From the NCBI GenBank assembly GCA_009746045.1, contig RPFO01000670.1:1010454-1074453 (forward strand): a stretch of 64,000 nucleotides of DNA, written 5' to 3'. This document shows, in pieces, positions 29,768-39,885 of this stretch (positions within the stretch are counted from its first letter, which is position 1; every line of letters starts with the position of its first letter). The notes beneath the pieces are model-generated. The model saw nothing but the letters and a program-made list of their open reading frames with translations. It had not been told where the DNA came from and did no database searches. The position numbers were made by a program, and so were the translations under genes. This DNA is from Mesostigma viride. Taxonomy: Eukaryota; Streptophyta; Mesostigmatophyceae; Mesostigmatales; Mesostigmataceae.

Positions 29768-32214
29768 TCAATATGAACATGAACCATAATAAAGTGGTTC
29801 CCCTCGCTCATTTGCATCTTGCGAGTACGGCTGATGCCTTTTCCGCGATGGAGGGGCGGGGGGCGGTGGGCGGGGGGCGCTGCGAGCACGCATGCGTTCA
29901 TCATCAAAGTTGCTGTGAGTCGTGAGACGAGTATGCTGAGTTGCTGCATAATGTCCCTCAGCATAATGTGGCCTATCTGGCTCCCTCATGGCGGCATAAC
30001 GGTAAGAGCCCTGCAAGGGCTCACCGTGGGCCATATAATAGGAGTCATAAGGCTCGTACAGGCCATGCGATTCATCTTGCCAATCCAGCTTCCTTGCCTC
30101 ATCGATCGCGGGTGCGCGCGTGCGCGGCTCTGGCTCATCTTGCCAATCCAGCTTCCTTGCCCCATCGATCGCGGGTGTGCGCTTGCGCGGCTGTGGTGGC
30201 TCACGGCGTGCCGGCTGCCATTCTGCCCCCTGCGTGCCGGTGAAGCCTTCACGTTGCCGCAATGTGGGAGGCGCAGCAGGAATGGTCGGCCGGTGAAACT
30301 CCGTGCCGCGGCTTGAGGTTGGAGCACATTCAACAGGCGTGGATGGCACTCGTTCCCTTTCCAAAGCATCAACCCTCTCCGTCAGGGATTTGACCTGTTC
30401 CTTCAGCTTCTCAGTCGCGGGGTTCTCTGGGGCGGCAGCCGGCTTTGCACGCGCTGCCAATGATGATTGGCACTTGGAAACCTTTGCATTCAAATCAGCG
30501 ATCTGCATAGCCACAGACGGCGGCGCCTTCTTCCTCCCTTGCTTCGCTTGAAACCCCACCCAGTCCTTCAGCTCTGCGATTGCTGCCTGTGCTGCTTGCA
30601 ACCCCTGAGTAAGGGGCGCTAGCCACCCTGCCGGGGGAGCTGCCGGGGGAGCTGCTGGCATCGCACTCGCGGACGGTGCTGACTTTGCTGCGCGAGGCGG
30701 CAGTGCCTTCCCGCCCTGGTATTCAAGCTGGCGTGCAGGGCGCAAGCTCCGCTGGCCCCCCCCCCCGCCGCCTTCGAGACGCGCTTCTTGGGCTTGACGG
30801 GTGATGTTTGTTCCTGGCTGCCATCGTCACCCCCCCCTTCCCCATCATTGTGCTCCTCCTCCACCTCCTCTTCATCGTCCAGGTCATAGCTGGCATCGCC
30901 CCCGCTTTCATCTTCATCTTCATCTTCAGCGGATGGAGCAGGCGGGACGACAGTGAGCACCTGAATTGTAAACATGCACGCATACAGAGATTGACATTTT
31001 ACATCAACAATACTTGGAAATTAATGTTTTATGGTGCTTACAAATAGAGTGCTCCTGATGGTGTCTTCTAGTATGCACATTGATCATATGCGCCAGTGTG
31101 GTTTGCGCTCGGCTGCGGTTGGATTGCGCATGGCATGTTCTAGCATATGAATGTCAACAATGCAAAACCGATCTGAGATACTTACATGATAGCCCTGCCC
31201 GGTGGTCGTGTTGGTCGCGCTCTTTAACTGGTTGATGCGCGACTCCGGGCGGGTAAACACTGACGTGATGTCCGCCACGGCATCCGCCAAGGTAGTACTC
31301 GAATAGCAATGTAATTCGGCGGTGGCGGCAGGGTCAACCGTCAAGTTATATGGTCGGCACCACGCTACACGGATTTCACCGGAGGCGAATGAGGTAACCT
31401 TCCATTCTCCTTCCTCGCAGCTGTAAATGGGACGCACCAACGCCACAAAGGACGGGTAGTCATGGGAGCCGCTGGCTGCCCTCACACAAGCGAGTCCGAG
31501 GATGACAAGCCGCACAGCGGTGTTGCCCGTGGGAGTGGCATGCAGGTCACGCATTAGCTCAGGATCCGCATGACTGCAGATGTCACCGATGGAGAACGAC
31601 GTCACCTTGGCGGTGCTACGAGAGCTAGCCTTCTTGCACGAAACATACAGCGGAGGCCAGTCACTCTTGGTGTCTAGTTGGGCCAGGGAATCCTTTTCAT
31701 CAGGCAGCGTGTAGAAGTTGTGAGCTCATGTGATGTTGTGCTCTGGAACGGTTATCTGAGGAATACCGTTGATGAACCTGCTGTTGGTTGGAAAACCCTT
31801 GCCCACGTCGAGCATGTGAAGCACAACTGGCTTGGCCGCAGTAGCACCCCGGGATGCAATCGAGAGGCTGCCGGCTCCCTTCACGAGCACCCCCAAATAG
31901 CCCAGATACTTGACGAGGCACTTCTGCGCAACTGGGTCCTGCGATGGTGCCTGAGATTTCCGGTCGGTTTCCTCATCCGAAGCACCGGAGGCATTCATTC
32001 TATGAAGTTCATTGACTGCTCCCCTGACGTACACGTTTGATGCCCTTATCTTCTGTACTTCATCACCTACAGCGCCCACTGATACAGGGCCTGTATCCAT
32101 TGTGTTCTCTTGCCCCGGTGGTGCTACTGCGTCCTTGTCACTGGCATGCTCCACATGTCCGGCATCCCCGCCATTGTTGTCAATACCTGCCTGCGGCTGC
32201 GCGCCGCTAGCCAT
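29768..32214 (-). pseudogene. Partner gene of the 8.5 kb transposon, spliced, unknown function
   Basis: Reading leftward from the ATG at 32214: exon text runs to 31726, where an in-frame TGA occurs, and the same frame resumes at once and continues to 31186. There a good donor (GTAAGT, 31185-31180) opens a 225-bp intron ending in TTCAG at 30961. The next exon starts at 30960 in the same phase. It is strongly acidic (EDEDEDESGGDAS; DDEEEVEEEHNDGE) and then basic. A run of 11-12 G at about 30750-30762 shifts the frame. The following frame (to 29768) is Ala/Pro-rich with a coiled-coil-like heptad stretch (EKLKEQVKSLTERVDALERE) and a tandem RTRAPAIDEARKLDWQDE-type repeat. No known domain is recognised. 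The acidic, coiled-coil build would suit a DNA-binding cofactor, which is inference. Confidence 0.55.
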
Positions 32215-32325
32215 TCTCAGCTATCCGGATTTCCGAACTACGCCAATACCTGGCCAGAATGGCTGAAAATTTCCACGAAATGCATCCAAGTGCACGAATT
32301 ATTGAGTCGGTGGTGGCACCATGGC

Positions 32326-32621
32326 ACGGAGTACAATTATGGCCTTATGGGTGGTGTGTCGGTGTGCCGGTGTGCCGGTGTGCCGGTGTACCGGTGTGCC
32401 GGCCAGTGATTGGCCCGTTGCATATTTTCTGATATGCAGCCTAGTAAAAATTGGCCGCAAATCTTGTGCCCACGTGCGACCGGACGAATTTGCGGCCAAT
32501 TTTTATTAGGCTCATGTCAGCAAATCTGCTACGGGCCAATCACTGGCCGGCACACCGGTACACCGGCACACCGGTGGCACACCGGCACACCGGCACACCA
32601 CCCATAATTGTACTCGACAAT
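32326..32621. repeat. Foldback (palindromic) element carrying the same octamer
   Basis: Two arms of roughly 120-130 bp face each other: 32329-32460 (GTACAATTATGG, then TGTGCCGG repeats, GGCCAGTGATTGGCCCGT, AAAATTGGCCGCAAAT) and their inverse at about 32485-32619. The outermost word is GAGTACAATTATGG. It lies between the two divergent genes of the 8.5 kb transposon and carries the octamer in both arms. It may be a foldback MITE or a regulatory centre. Confidence 0.75.
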
Positions 32622-32644
32622 GCACGATGGTCTTTACATGTAGG

Positions 32645-32822
32645 GGATAATGAACCAGCGATGGAAGCAAGGGGATACTGAACCAGCGATGGAAGCAAGG
32701 GGATAATGAACCAGCGATGGAAGCAAGGGGATACTGAACCAGCGATGGAAGCGATGGAAGCGATGGAAGCTGGAGGGGGAGGGGAGGGGGAGGGGGAGGG
32801 GAGGGGGAGGGGAGGGGGAGGG
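32645..32822. repeat. 28-bp tandem repeats and purine-rich run
   Basis: A unit containing GAACCAGCGATGGAAGCAAG occurs several times from 32650 to 32750 and grades into GATGGAAGC repeats. A G/A-only stretch (GAGGGGGAGGGGAGGGGGAG type) follows to 32822. It is low-complexity and non-coding. Confidence 0.85.
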
Positions 32823-33020
32823 AAACTTCCTTTGGTTGGCCGTCACTTCCTTTGGTTCTACTGAAAATTCGCTGAAATTCGCTGAATTCGTACCGTAGCC
32901 TAATTTTTAGTACCTCGAAGTGACGGGGCACCTAAAAATTTGCCCACAAGTACACTTGGCAGCGCGCTCACCGGGAAAAATTGTACAGCCGCTCCGGCGG
33001 GCCACTTGAACGAATTGTAA
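32822..33020. repeat. Second copy of the right end of the MITE-like family
   Basis: This stretch matches about 9446-9641 nearly base for base, up to the inverted-repeat end (CTTGAACGAATTGTAATG). The left part of the family is missing; purine-rich repeats precede it. It ends 36 bp before the transposase ATG. Confidence 0.85.
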
Positions 33021-33056
33021 TGGGCGGCCGTATAATATTACGCAGTTCCTAAAGCC

Positions 33057-36000
33057 ATGTATTATTTCGCAGCTCCTAAAGCCATGAAGGGCCTGGGCAT
33101 TATGGAGCCCGATGCGGGGGCGCAGGTTTTTGGAATGCTATTCTCGCTGCTTGTCCTGGTGGTCGTGTTGCTCGTCATGGCGAGACGAGGGCTCCGTCTG
33201 AGCGCTGCCGCCGTCTTAGCAAAATGCACCACGGATGCGTCCTGTGCTGCGGCACTTAGCAGGGACTGGGACTGTGGGTGTGGCAGCCATTGTTTGAGAA
33301 GCGTGCATTTCGAGGAGATAAGAGCGATGAGGACCGACATGTGGTCTAAGAAGCCTGCGGATCGGAAAGAGTTTATAAAGAACCAGCTTTTTCAGGCCGG
33401 CCAGCGAGAAACTGAAATTCCGGGGAGCTTGCGTCACAAACGCAGTCGAGACGAGGGCTTCCTTTTCGCAGTGGATGGCTACGTTACTTACCCAGCTGTG
33501 AGGCATGAGCCAGAGTCGGCAACCCCGTTTCGGCATCGCATGTGTGAAGCCGCTTTCCGCCGTGCTTTGTATATCAACCCCAATATGTGGCACGCGGCTG
33601 TCAAGGAGACAACCCGCCCTCGACCTTTGCCTGGCGATCGTGATTTGGAGTCCGGCTTGGGTAGCACTGCTGGACGGCGCATTGGGGTATCCCGGTCATT
33701 GTCTGCCAAGATTGGGGAGGCCAAGGCGCTTTGTGAGCTGTGGATTCGGCGTTGGTTCTGCCCAGCAGTTGAGAAGGATCCCCGGGATGGCGCCAGCATC
33801 ATTGAGCAACCGTGCAAGAAGACTTTATACTCGGACTACACTGCAGAGCAGCAGGACTACGGAACACCTGTAGTTAGCATGTCGCTTTTCAGGAAAATTT
33901 TTGAAGCAGTGAGAGTAAGCATGCGAGTCCGGATTGAGAAATATCGCACGAAAGTTATGGGTGAGTGCTCCCGCTGCCGGAAGTTAAAGGATGCCATCTT
34001 GTCTTATCGGACCACTGACCGGGCCCGCTGGGAGGCTTTCAAAGAGAAGTTAGCTGATCACACCGACTTCTTTAATGGGGAACGGATGGCTTACCTGCAA
34101 CGAAGGTTTGAGGGCGCCAAGCACTATTTTGTTTCCATAGTCATTGATGGTCTGGCGAAAATGAAGACGGCGGTTCCAACCAGGGGCAGCGCCTCGAAAG
34201 AGTGGCTTAGCAGCCGCAAGCTACATATACCCTACCAGCTGGTTTGCTCGATTTTGCACGGAGTGAGGACGTACTTCTGGGTGATCATGCCTTGGGTAGC
34301 CAATTCTGAGGTTTCTGGTAATTCAGGGCGTGTCACTGCGACGCTGCTCACACACCAATTGTTGGAAGTGGTGGTTGAGCGACCATGGGAAAGGTCCCAC
34401 AATCCTGAGATCCGCGAGTTTGGCCTTGCCACGACACTCGTCCTTCAAGTGGACGGGGGTGGGGACAACATGAATAGCGAGCTATTGGGCTTTCTAGCGG
34501 TTCTCATTAACCGCCGTCTCTTTTCTCTCATCAGGGTGTGCCGCCTGCCCCCGGGGCACACCCATAATGACGCTGATCAGAGATTTGGTTGGTTTATCCG
34601 GTGGTACAACGGGATGAAGAACCGTGTGTCAGATCTCGCACCGGTGCTCATGCTGACATTTCAAGATGTGTTGCAAGGGCTGACGCGTGCCTTTGCACAC
34701 TTCTACGAGCAAGGCCCAACCGGGAGCATGGCGACAATAAACCCACTGCCGCCATCTGCCAAGGTTGGTTTTCTTTAAAATGCTATGAATTTCTTCCGGG
34801 TTCTTCTTCTTTTCCATATGTAGCATGCCATAGTTAACCAATAATCACCTTGCTTACTCGCCTCTTATTGCAACTGTTTGTTCTATGCTTGTTGCTTGCA
34901 GCTCGTCAATGCAGCGCTGGACTTCACAACGTGGCTTCGAGGCTGCATAGACCCAGATCTTGGGCGTTGGGTCAAGTCTGCTGACGTGGTTATGGACGCG
35001 TCAACCAACCAACCTGTGGTGGAGCATCGGCCGGTCAGCAAGATATTTGATATCGAGCTATTCGGCCATCACGATGAAGGTGCAGGGGCGGACGTTGGTG
35101 ATGACTGCTTTTTGCGCTACCGACTTGCCACGGCAGAGGCGTTACATAGCTGATGTGCCCGCCAACTGTTGGAGGCCTCTTGGGCCGAACGAGGAGCCAT
35201 GCGACATGGTTACTGTCTCTTCGAAGCGTGTGAGTGATGGCAAAGAGCTCCGCGGCGTGCTAGTCATGGAGGCGACCAAGGCGCCCAAGGGCAGCCCAGG
35301 TGTTGCCGCGTTTGCAGATTGGGATGGCGATCGCGCAATCCGCCGTCATTGCTCTAAACTCAACCGAGTGTTTCCAGACATCATGACGGATGCAAAGCAA
35401 GCAGAGCTCAACGAGGAGATCCGCGGCTTCCCCGCTGAGCCGGAGCAAGTGGAAGAAGAAGCGTCGGTGTTTGACCGCCTGATCCAAGCTCTGACGGAGT
35501 GCAGGGAGCAGCAAAAACACAAGCCCCTCCCTTTTTGCCTCCACAGTGCAGGTGATCAGGCGGTGATGCGGGCTGCCCGTGCTTTGGAAGCGCCGCTGCA
35601 CCCAATTATCAGCCATGCAGGCAACCGCCGGCACGAGGTGCAAACTGCCATTCACCGGGCGCGACGCGAGGCTGAGCGCCTGCCGGCCGCATCTGCCACG
35701 CCTGCCACGCTTGCCTCCAATCCTCCTACTGGAGTTGCCTCCAATTCTCCTGCGGATGCCACCGGTGGTGCACGGACCATTGCGACTGCGGGTCATATTT
35801 TTTCCGTAAATCCCGGCATTATCTCCCGCGGAGACTTTCTCATCATCAAGAGACCTGCGGTGACGTGCGGGGAAGGCATGCCCTGGCCAGAGGAGCTCTT
35901 GGTGAAGGTCCTGGATGCGTCTACTGTTCGTTCACGCGGGACTCTGACTGTTTCCGTGTTTTACTCACCCTCCTGGGAAGGGCAGTTTAACAAGCTCTCG

Positions 36001-36582
36001 CTCGCAGGCGGTGGGCCGGGCCTGACGGTGTCGGCATCGGAAATCATCGTTCAACACTGGACAGTTGGTGCATCAGGGCAGGCTGTCCACACTCCGTCGC
36101 TGACAGCAGCACGTAAGCTATCTCGTGCAACCCTCCAGGCCTTAGATGACCATCCACACGTGCACTTTGCTGGTTTTCAAACGCAGCAAGCTGCTGCAGC
36201 GACGTCAAAAGCTGCATGTGCGGCACACTTTGTTGAGCACGGGCTGCGCGCGCTGAAAGGGAGAAGGCTGTGCGCCTTGTGGGGTGCTGCCAAGACCCGT
36301 TTTCACGGGTGGGTCACAGAAGTACATGAGAATGGCGGGGCTTTGAAGATCGAGACGGTTTGGTCCGACGGCAAGGGAGCGACGTACACCACGCTGGAGG
36401 AAGTCTTAAAGTTCATCTGCGGGTGCCCTCATGCGGCTAATGCCTTTGGCCGCGAAAAGTTTTTTCAGGATGGTGCCGCGGCCGTCGCTGAGACGGGGGC
36501 GGAAGAGCCCCAACTTTCTTTTGTTTGTGAGAGTAGCGAGAGTAGCGATGAGGAGGAGGAGGAGGAGGAAGCATGGGAATGA
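33057..36582 (+). CDS. DUF7869-like transposase of the 8.5 kb transposon
   Basis: Exon 1 (33057-34763, 569 residues) and exon 2 (from 34902) join in phase across a 138-bp GT-AG intron (donor GTTGGT, acceptor TTGCAG). Exon 1 has an N-terminal Cys cluster (CTTDASC, CGCGSHC), a CSRCRKLK pair near residue 305, and an RNase H-like core. The likely acidic residues are IVIDGLAKMK, LQVDGGGDNMN and PPGHTHNDADQRFGW; the last is the GHTHxDxDQ signature of DUF7869-type proteins, which I take as transposases. Exon 2 reads on to 35153; a frame one step away is open to 36582 and clearly coding, so one frameshift around 35090-35150 is likely. The C-terminal part has a Tudor-like stretch (LCALWGAAKTRFHGWVTEV) and a Glu-rich tail. 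A hydrophobic segment (residues 24-45) makes the ATG at 33057 doubtful; a downstream ATG may be used. Confidence 0.7.
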
Positions 36583-36867
36583 TGGGGAATGTGTGAAAGC
36601 TTCGATAGGAGTAAAGGCGTCTCTTTGTCCTGTCAAGCATGCTAGTCTTGTTGCAAGAATGAAGCCCAACATGCCAACTGTCCATGCATGGTCATGTTGC
36701 ATAATGGTGGGCATAAGATACATGTGTTTGCTAGTGGCCATGTTTTACACGGAAATGGATTTACGTTCAGTATGTGATTCAATGACATGTGATTATTTTG
36801 GTAAAATTAATGCAATATACCCCATGATAACCAATGCACGTGCAAAGGTGTGTGTTTATATGCAATT

Positions 36868-37268
36868 TGAGGTGCAACGGTGTGCCGGTGTGCCGGTGTG
36901 CCGGTGTGCCGGTGTGCCGGTGTGCCGGTGTGCCGGTGTGCCGGTGGCACGGTGGCACGATGCAACGGTGTCATGAGCATGTCTAGGTAACCCTTGCATG
37001 ACCCATTACCATTGATAAATCCCAATGGATAACCATTGTATGTGCAAATATGTGTGTTTATATGCAACTTTTGAGGTGGCACGGTGGCACGGTGGCACGG
37101 TGGCACGATGCCACGGTGCCACGGTGTCATGAGCATCTAGGTAACCCTTGCATGACCCATCCACCTACATAAATCCCATGGATAACAATTGCATGTGCAA
37201 AGGTGTGTGCATATATGCAATTTGAGGTGTGCCGGTGTGCCGGTGTGCCGGTGTGCCGGTGTGCCGGC
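36868..37268. repeat. Right subterminal arrays (TGTGCCGG octamer in longer units)
   Basis: Octamer blocks TGTGCCGG (36880-36945, 37226-37266) and a GGTGGCAC variant (36942-36956, 37074-37125) alternate with a longer unit containing GTGTGTTTATATGCAATTTG and GTCATGAGCATCTAGGTAAC. The longer unit is present about three times. The octamer is in opposite orientation to the left arrays. Confidence 0.85.
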
Positions 37269-37359
37269 CGCCGACGAACTTTTTTTTCCTCAAAGACTTT
37301 AGTTGAAACTTTAAATGCATGAAAATGCAACTTTCAAAACTGAAGTACAATTTGAAAAA

Positions 37360-37380
37360 TGTAGTACAATTCCAGGTGTG
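37360..37380 (-). repeat. Right terminal inverted repeat of the 8.5 kb transposon
   Basis: The 21 bases are the exact inverse of 28870-28890. Beyond 37388 the minus-strand Gag frame of the host retroelement continues. Confidence 0.88.
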
Positions 37381-37388
37381 CCTAGGGA

Positions 37389-39880
37389 ATGTGCGTGCGT
37401 CTAGGCTGTCGGCGCACCTCTGCAGTGCCGCAGCTGCTTGGTGCACCAACGTGATGCCCCGCTGCCCGCAGCCATCAATCACTTGCCTGGCAGAAAACAA
37501 GGGAGCATCAATCACTCCATCCACTGGCAAGAATGGTGGCAGCTTGCGCCGCTGCTCGGCGTCGGCGGGGTTCGGGTGCTCCAGCAGCGATGACTCACCG
37601 CCGGTTGAACCTGCCGGGAACGATGCAGGAAGCTGGGGTGGCCCCCCCTCACCATTTCCCGTGGTTGGTAGGAACGACGGCAATGCCTGTGCCTGCTTGC
37701 CTCGGGTAGCTGCCTGGACCTCGACGGCATGGATAGGAGCCCAGAACAAGTCGGGTTGCTCCACCAGCGTATATACGCGTCATACGCTTCCATCCCCGCC
37801 GCCTGCCCACTCAGTTGGCTGGGTGACGCCGGCGCTGCCGATACCTCAGCTGCCTGCTCTGTTGGCGTGCTGTCGGCCGCCACCATGGCCGCTGCATGTG
37901 CTTGCACGGTCTTGGTGACCACTGGGTACTTGCACCCTGCCGGAGCTCGAGCATGGGCGGGCGTTCCAGCCGCGTGCTCCTTCTTGCACTGGGCTGGGCA
38001 GGCCCGCTTCACGTGATCTGGCTTCCCGCAGATCCAACATGCCAAGGTTGTGCGGGTCAGCCGTCGCCTGGCCGGTGCTGCTGGAGGCCGTGTTGTCGCC
38101 CCCCGCGCTGGCTGGCTTGTCCGCCTGCGACCCAAACTGCCGGCTGCTTGGTCCACCCCTTCCACCGCTGGACCCTCCACCGCCTGATTGCGCGCCACCC
38201 ACCCTGTTACCCTTGTGCGCTTGGGCGACTTCTTGGCGTACCAGCTCCACTAGGTCCGGGAGACCCCGTGCCTGTCGCCGGTTGAACGCATGCACTTCCG
38301 TGCATAGCTGGGCCAGGTCCCAATGACAACCAAATCTAGGTTGTGGGATCATGGCAGCTTTTGGACCCAACGCCTTGAGCCACTTCTCACACGCCTCCGC
38401 CTCCGTCCATGCCGGGACCTCATCCCGCAAGACCTCCAGGCGGTCCATCGTGGCGTCAGGCGACTCCTTGTCCCCCACCTTGAAATCATGCCACTCCGCC
38501 TCCGCCTTGGTGGAGGAGACTGTGGGCGTACTTGGCGCGCAGCAGTTCCCACAGCTCCTCGGCAGGGTCGACGTCAAATACCACGTGTTGGTAGTCCGGC
38601 AAGCCTTGTTGGTCGCGCCTGTACCACACATCGGATCTTCCCGTCTTCAGCGCCACCTCATGGTAGCCTGTGACCCACCGCTGCACCAGCTTTTGCGTGT
38701 TGCCCGAGAAAAACATTGGGATGTTGTCCATCTCAAAGGACTTCGGCAGCTGGTTATGCGTGACGATATACTGCTGGTGCAGCCAAGTCTTATATTTCCA
38801 ATAGGCTTGGTTGATGTCAACAAGCCCACCGTCAGCAGTATACCTGTCCTTGAGCTCCACCTGCGCTTGCACCGGCATTCCCACCTTGGATCCCTCAATC
38901 GGCGACCCATTGTAGCCCACCGGCATGCTTGGCGTCCTTGGTAGAGTAGCCACAAACCTCGGCTCCAGCCCATAGCCTCGTTCCACCGTGTATGGACTGC
39001 CTCGCTGCAATCCCGGAATGATGCCTGGCCGCACCCACGGTGTTTGTAGCCGTGGCGTCGCTGGGTTTGTTGGTGCCGGCGCATGCGGTACACCAAAAGA
39101 AAACCCAGTTTGTGCACTAGGCATCCCAGGCACATGCTGCCGCGACGCCTGCATCTGTGGCGCTTGCGCCTGTGGCTGCACGGATGGTGCCTGCGATCGA
39201 CATTAAAGGCACCTGCGACTGCAACACCTGCGCTTGGGGCTGCCAAACTTGCGCTTGCGGCTGCAACACTTGCGGCTGTGGTAGGTGCGGCGCTGGTGTC
39301 AGCGTTGCTTGCGCGGTCCACGTCGCGTGCAGACTTGCAATCTGCGCCGCCAACTGCGCCGTCTGCTGCTGCTGCAACTGCATAGCCTGCTGTTGCTGCT
39401 GCATCTGTTGTTGGGATTGTGCTACATGTTGCAAAATCTGCTGCAACACATCCGCACCCACCCCCTGGCTGACACTTGGCCCCGGCGCTAGCCCGGTGCC
39501 TGCCAACCCGCTGAGCCGTATCTGCGATGATGGTGTGATGGGAAGTACTGTTCCATCTTGAGGACCTGCCGCGCTGCCACCCAGCCCTCCGTTGACGACT
39601 GATGTGTCACCACCACCACCACCACCAACGCCACCACTCCGATCGGCGACCCCCCCCCCATTGCCCATCCCGGAACCCGAGACTGCTGGTGGGACGAGTG
39701 GCCCATTGCCGTTGTCGCCAGTTGGCAAGGATGCCTGCGTGCCTGCAGCATCACCCTGCCGCGGTGCGCCATCCACCACCGTGCCTTGGTTGGGGTTGGC
39801 GCCCCCTTGATGTTGACCATCTTGGTCTGCCATCAAGCTTCGTGCTTGTGCTCTCGTGAGCACCGTTTCTGCAACCAATC
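37389..39880 (-). pseudogene. gag: Gag of the methyltransferase-bearing retroelement
   Basis: Minus-strand frames run from about 39880 to 37389. The N-terminal part is Gly/Ser-rich and then Gln-rich (QQMQQQQQAMQLQQQQTAQ). A capsid-like part follows (PKSFEMDNIPMFFSGNTQKL, RWVTGYHEVAL, EELWELLRAKYAHSL), then one CCHC zinc knuckle, CWICGKPDHVKRAC, near 38045-38000, and a Ser/Pro-rich tail that ends where the 8.5 kb transposon begins. The capsid and knuckle place it as Gag of a Ty3-like element. Several overlapping frames are needed to cover it, so the copy looks broken. Primer-site-like sequence is found just to the right at 39877-39891. Confidence 0.7.
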
Positions 39881-39885
39881 ACTGG

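Larger units (their letters stand above)
28862..37388 (+). mobile_element. 8.5 kb TIR DNA transposon with octamer subterminal arrays and two divergent genes
   Basis: Inverted ends starting CACACCTGGAATTG match exactly over 21 bp (28870-28890 and inverted at 37360-37380). Flanks CCTAAG (28864-28869) and CCTAGG (37381-37386) may be an imperfect 6-bp target duplication. Alternatively the inverted repeat extends to 29 bp with one mismatch (28862-28890, 37360-37388). Next to both ends lie arrays of the octamer CCGGCACA, inverted between the two ends, set in about 110-170-bp units repeated three times. Two genes diverge from the middle: a DUF7869-like transposase (plus, 33057-36582) and a spliced partner gene (minus, 29768-32214). 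Insertion was into the minus-strand retroelement. Subterminal arrays plus two genes recall En/Spm (CACTA), but the expected 3-bp duplication is absent and the transposase type differs. Confidence 0.8.
21180..39885 (-). mobile_element. LTR-type retroelement encoding Gag, protease, DNA methyltransferase and RT
   Basis: Minus-strand parts of one retroelement occupy about 37389-39880 (Gag), 27865-28861 (region after Gag, probable protease), 22590-23660 (cytosine-C5 methyltransferase) and 21307-22250 (reverse transcriptase). Two later insertions separate them: an 8.5 kb DNA transposon (28862-37388) and the 3' half of a plus-strand LTR element (about 23655-27864). No RNase H or integrase is seen left of the RT part. 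The element is broken; several breaks are evident besides the insertions. A tRNA-CCA-like primer site (TGGTTGCAGAAACGG on the minus strand) is found at about 39877-39891, so the 5' LTR should lie to its right. Left and right limits are approximate. Confidence 0.75.

Noticed and set aside
28862-37388. Assignment of the 8.5 kb transposon to En/Spm (CACTA)
   Set aside because: Ends begin CACACC and subterminal arrays fit, but no 3-bp target duplication is seen and the transposase carries a DUF7869-type GHTHxDxDQ core.
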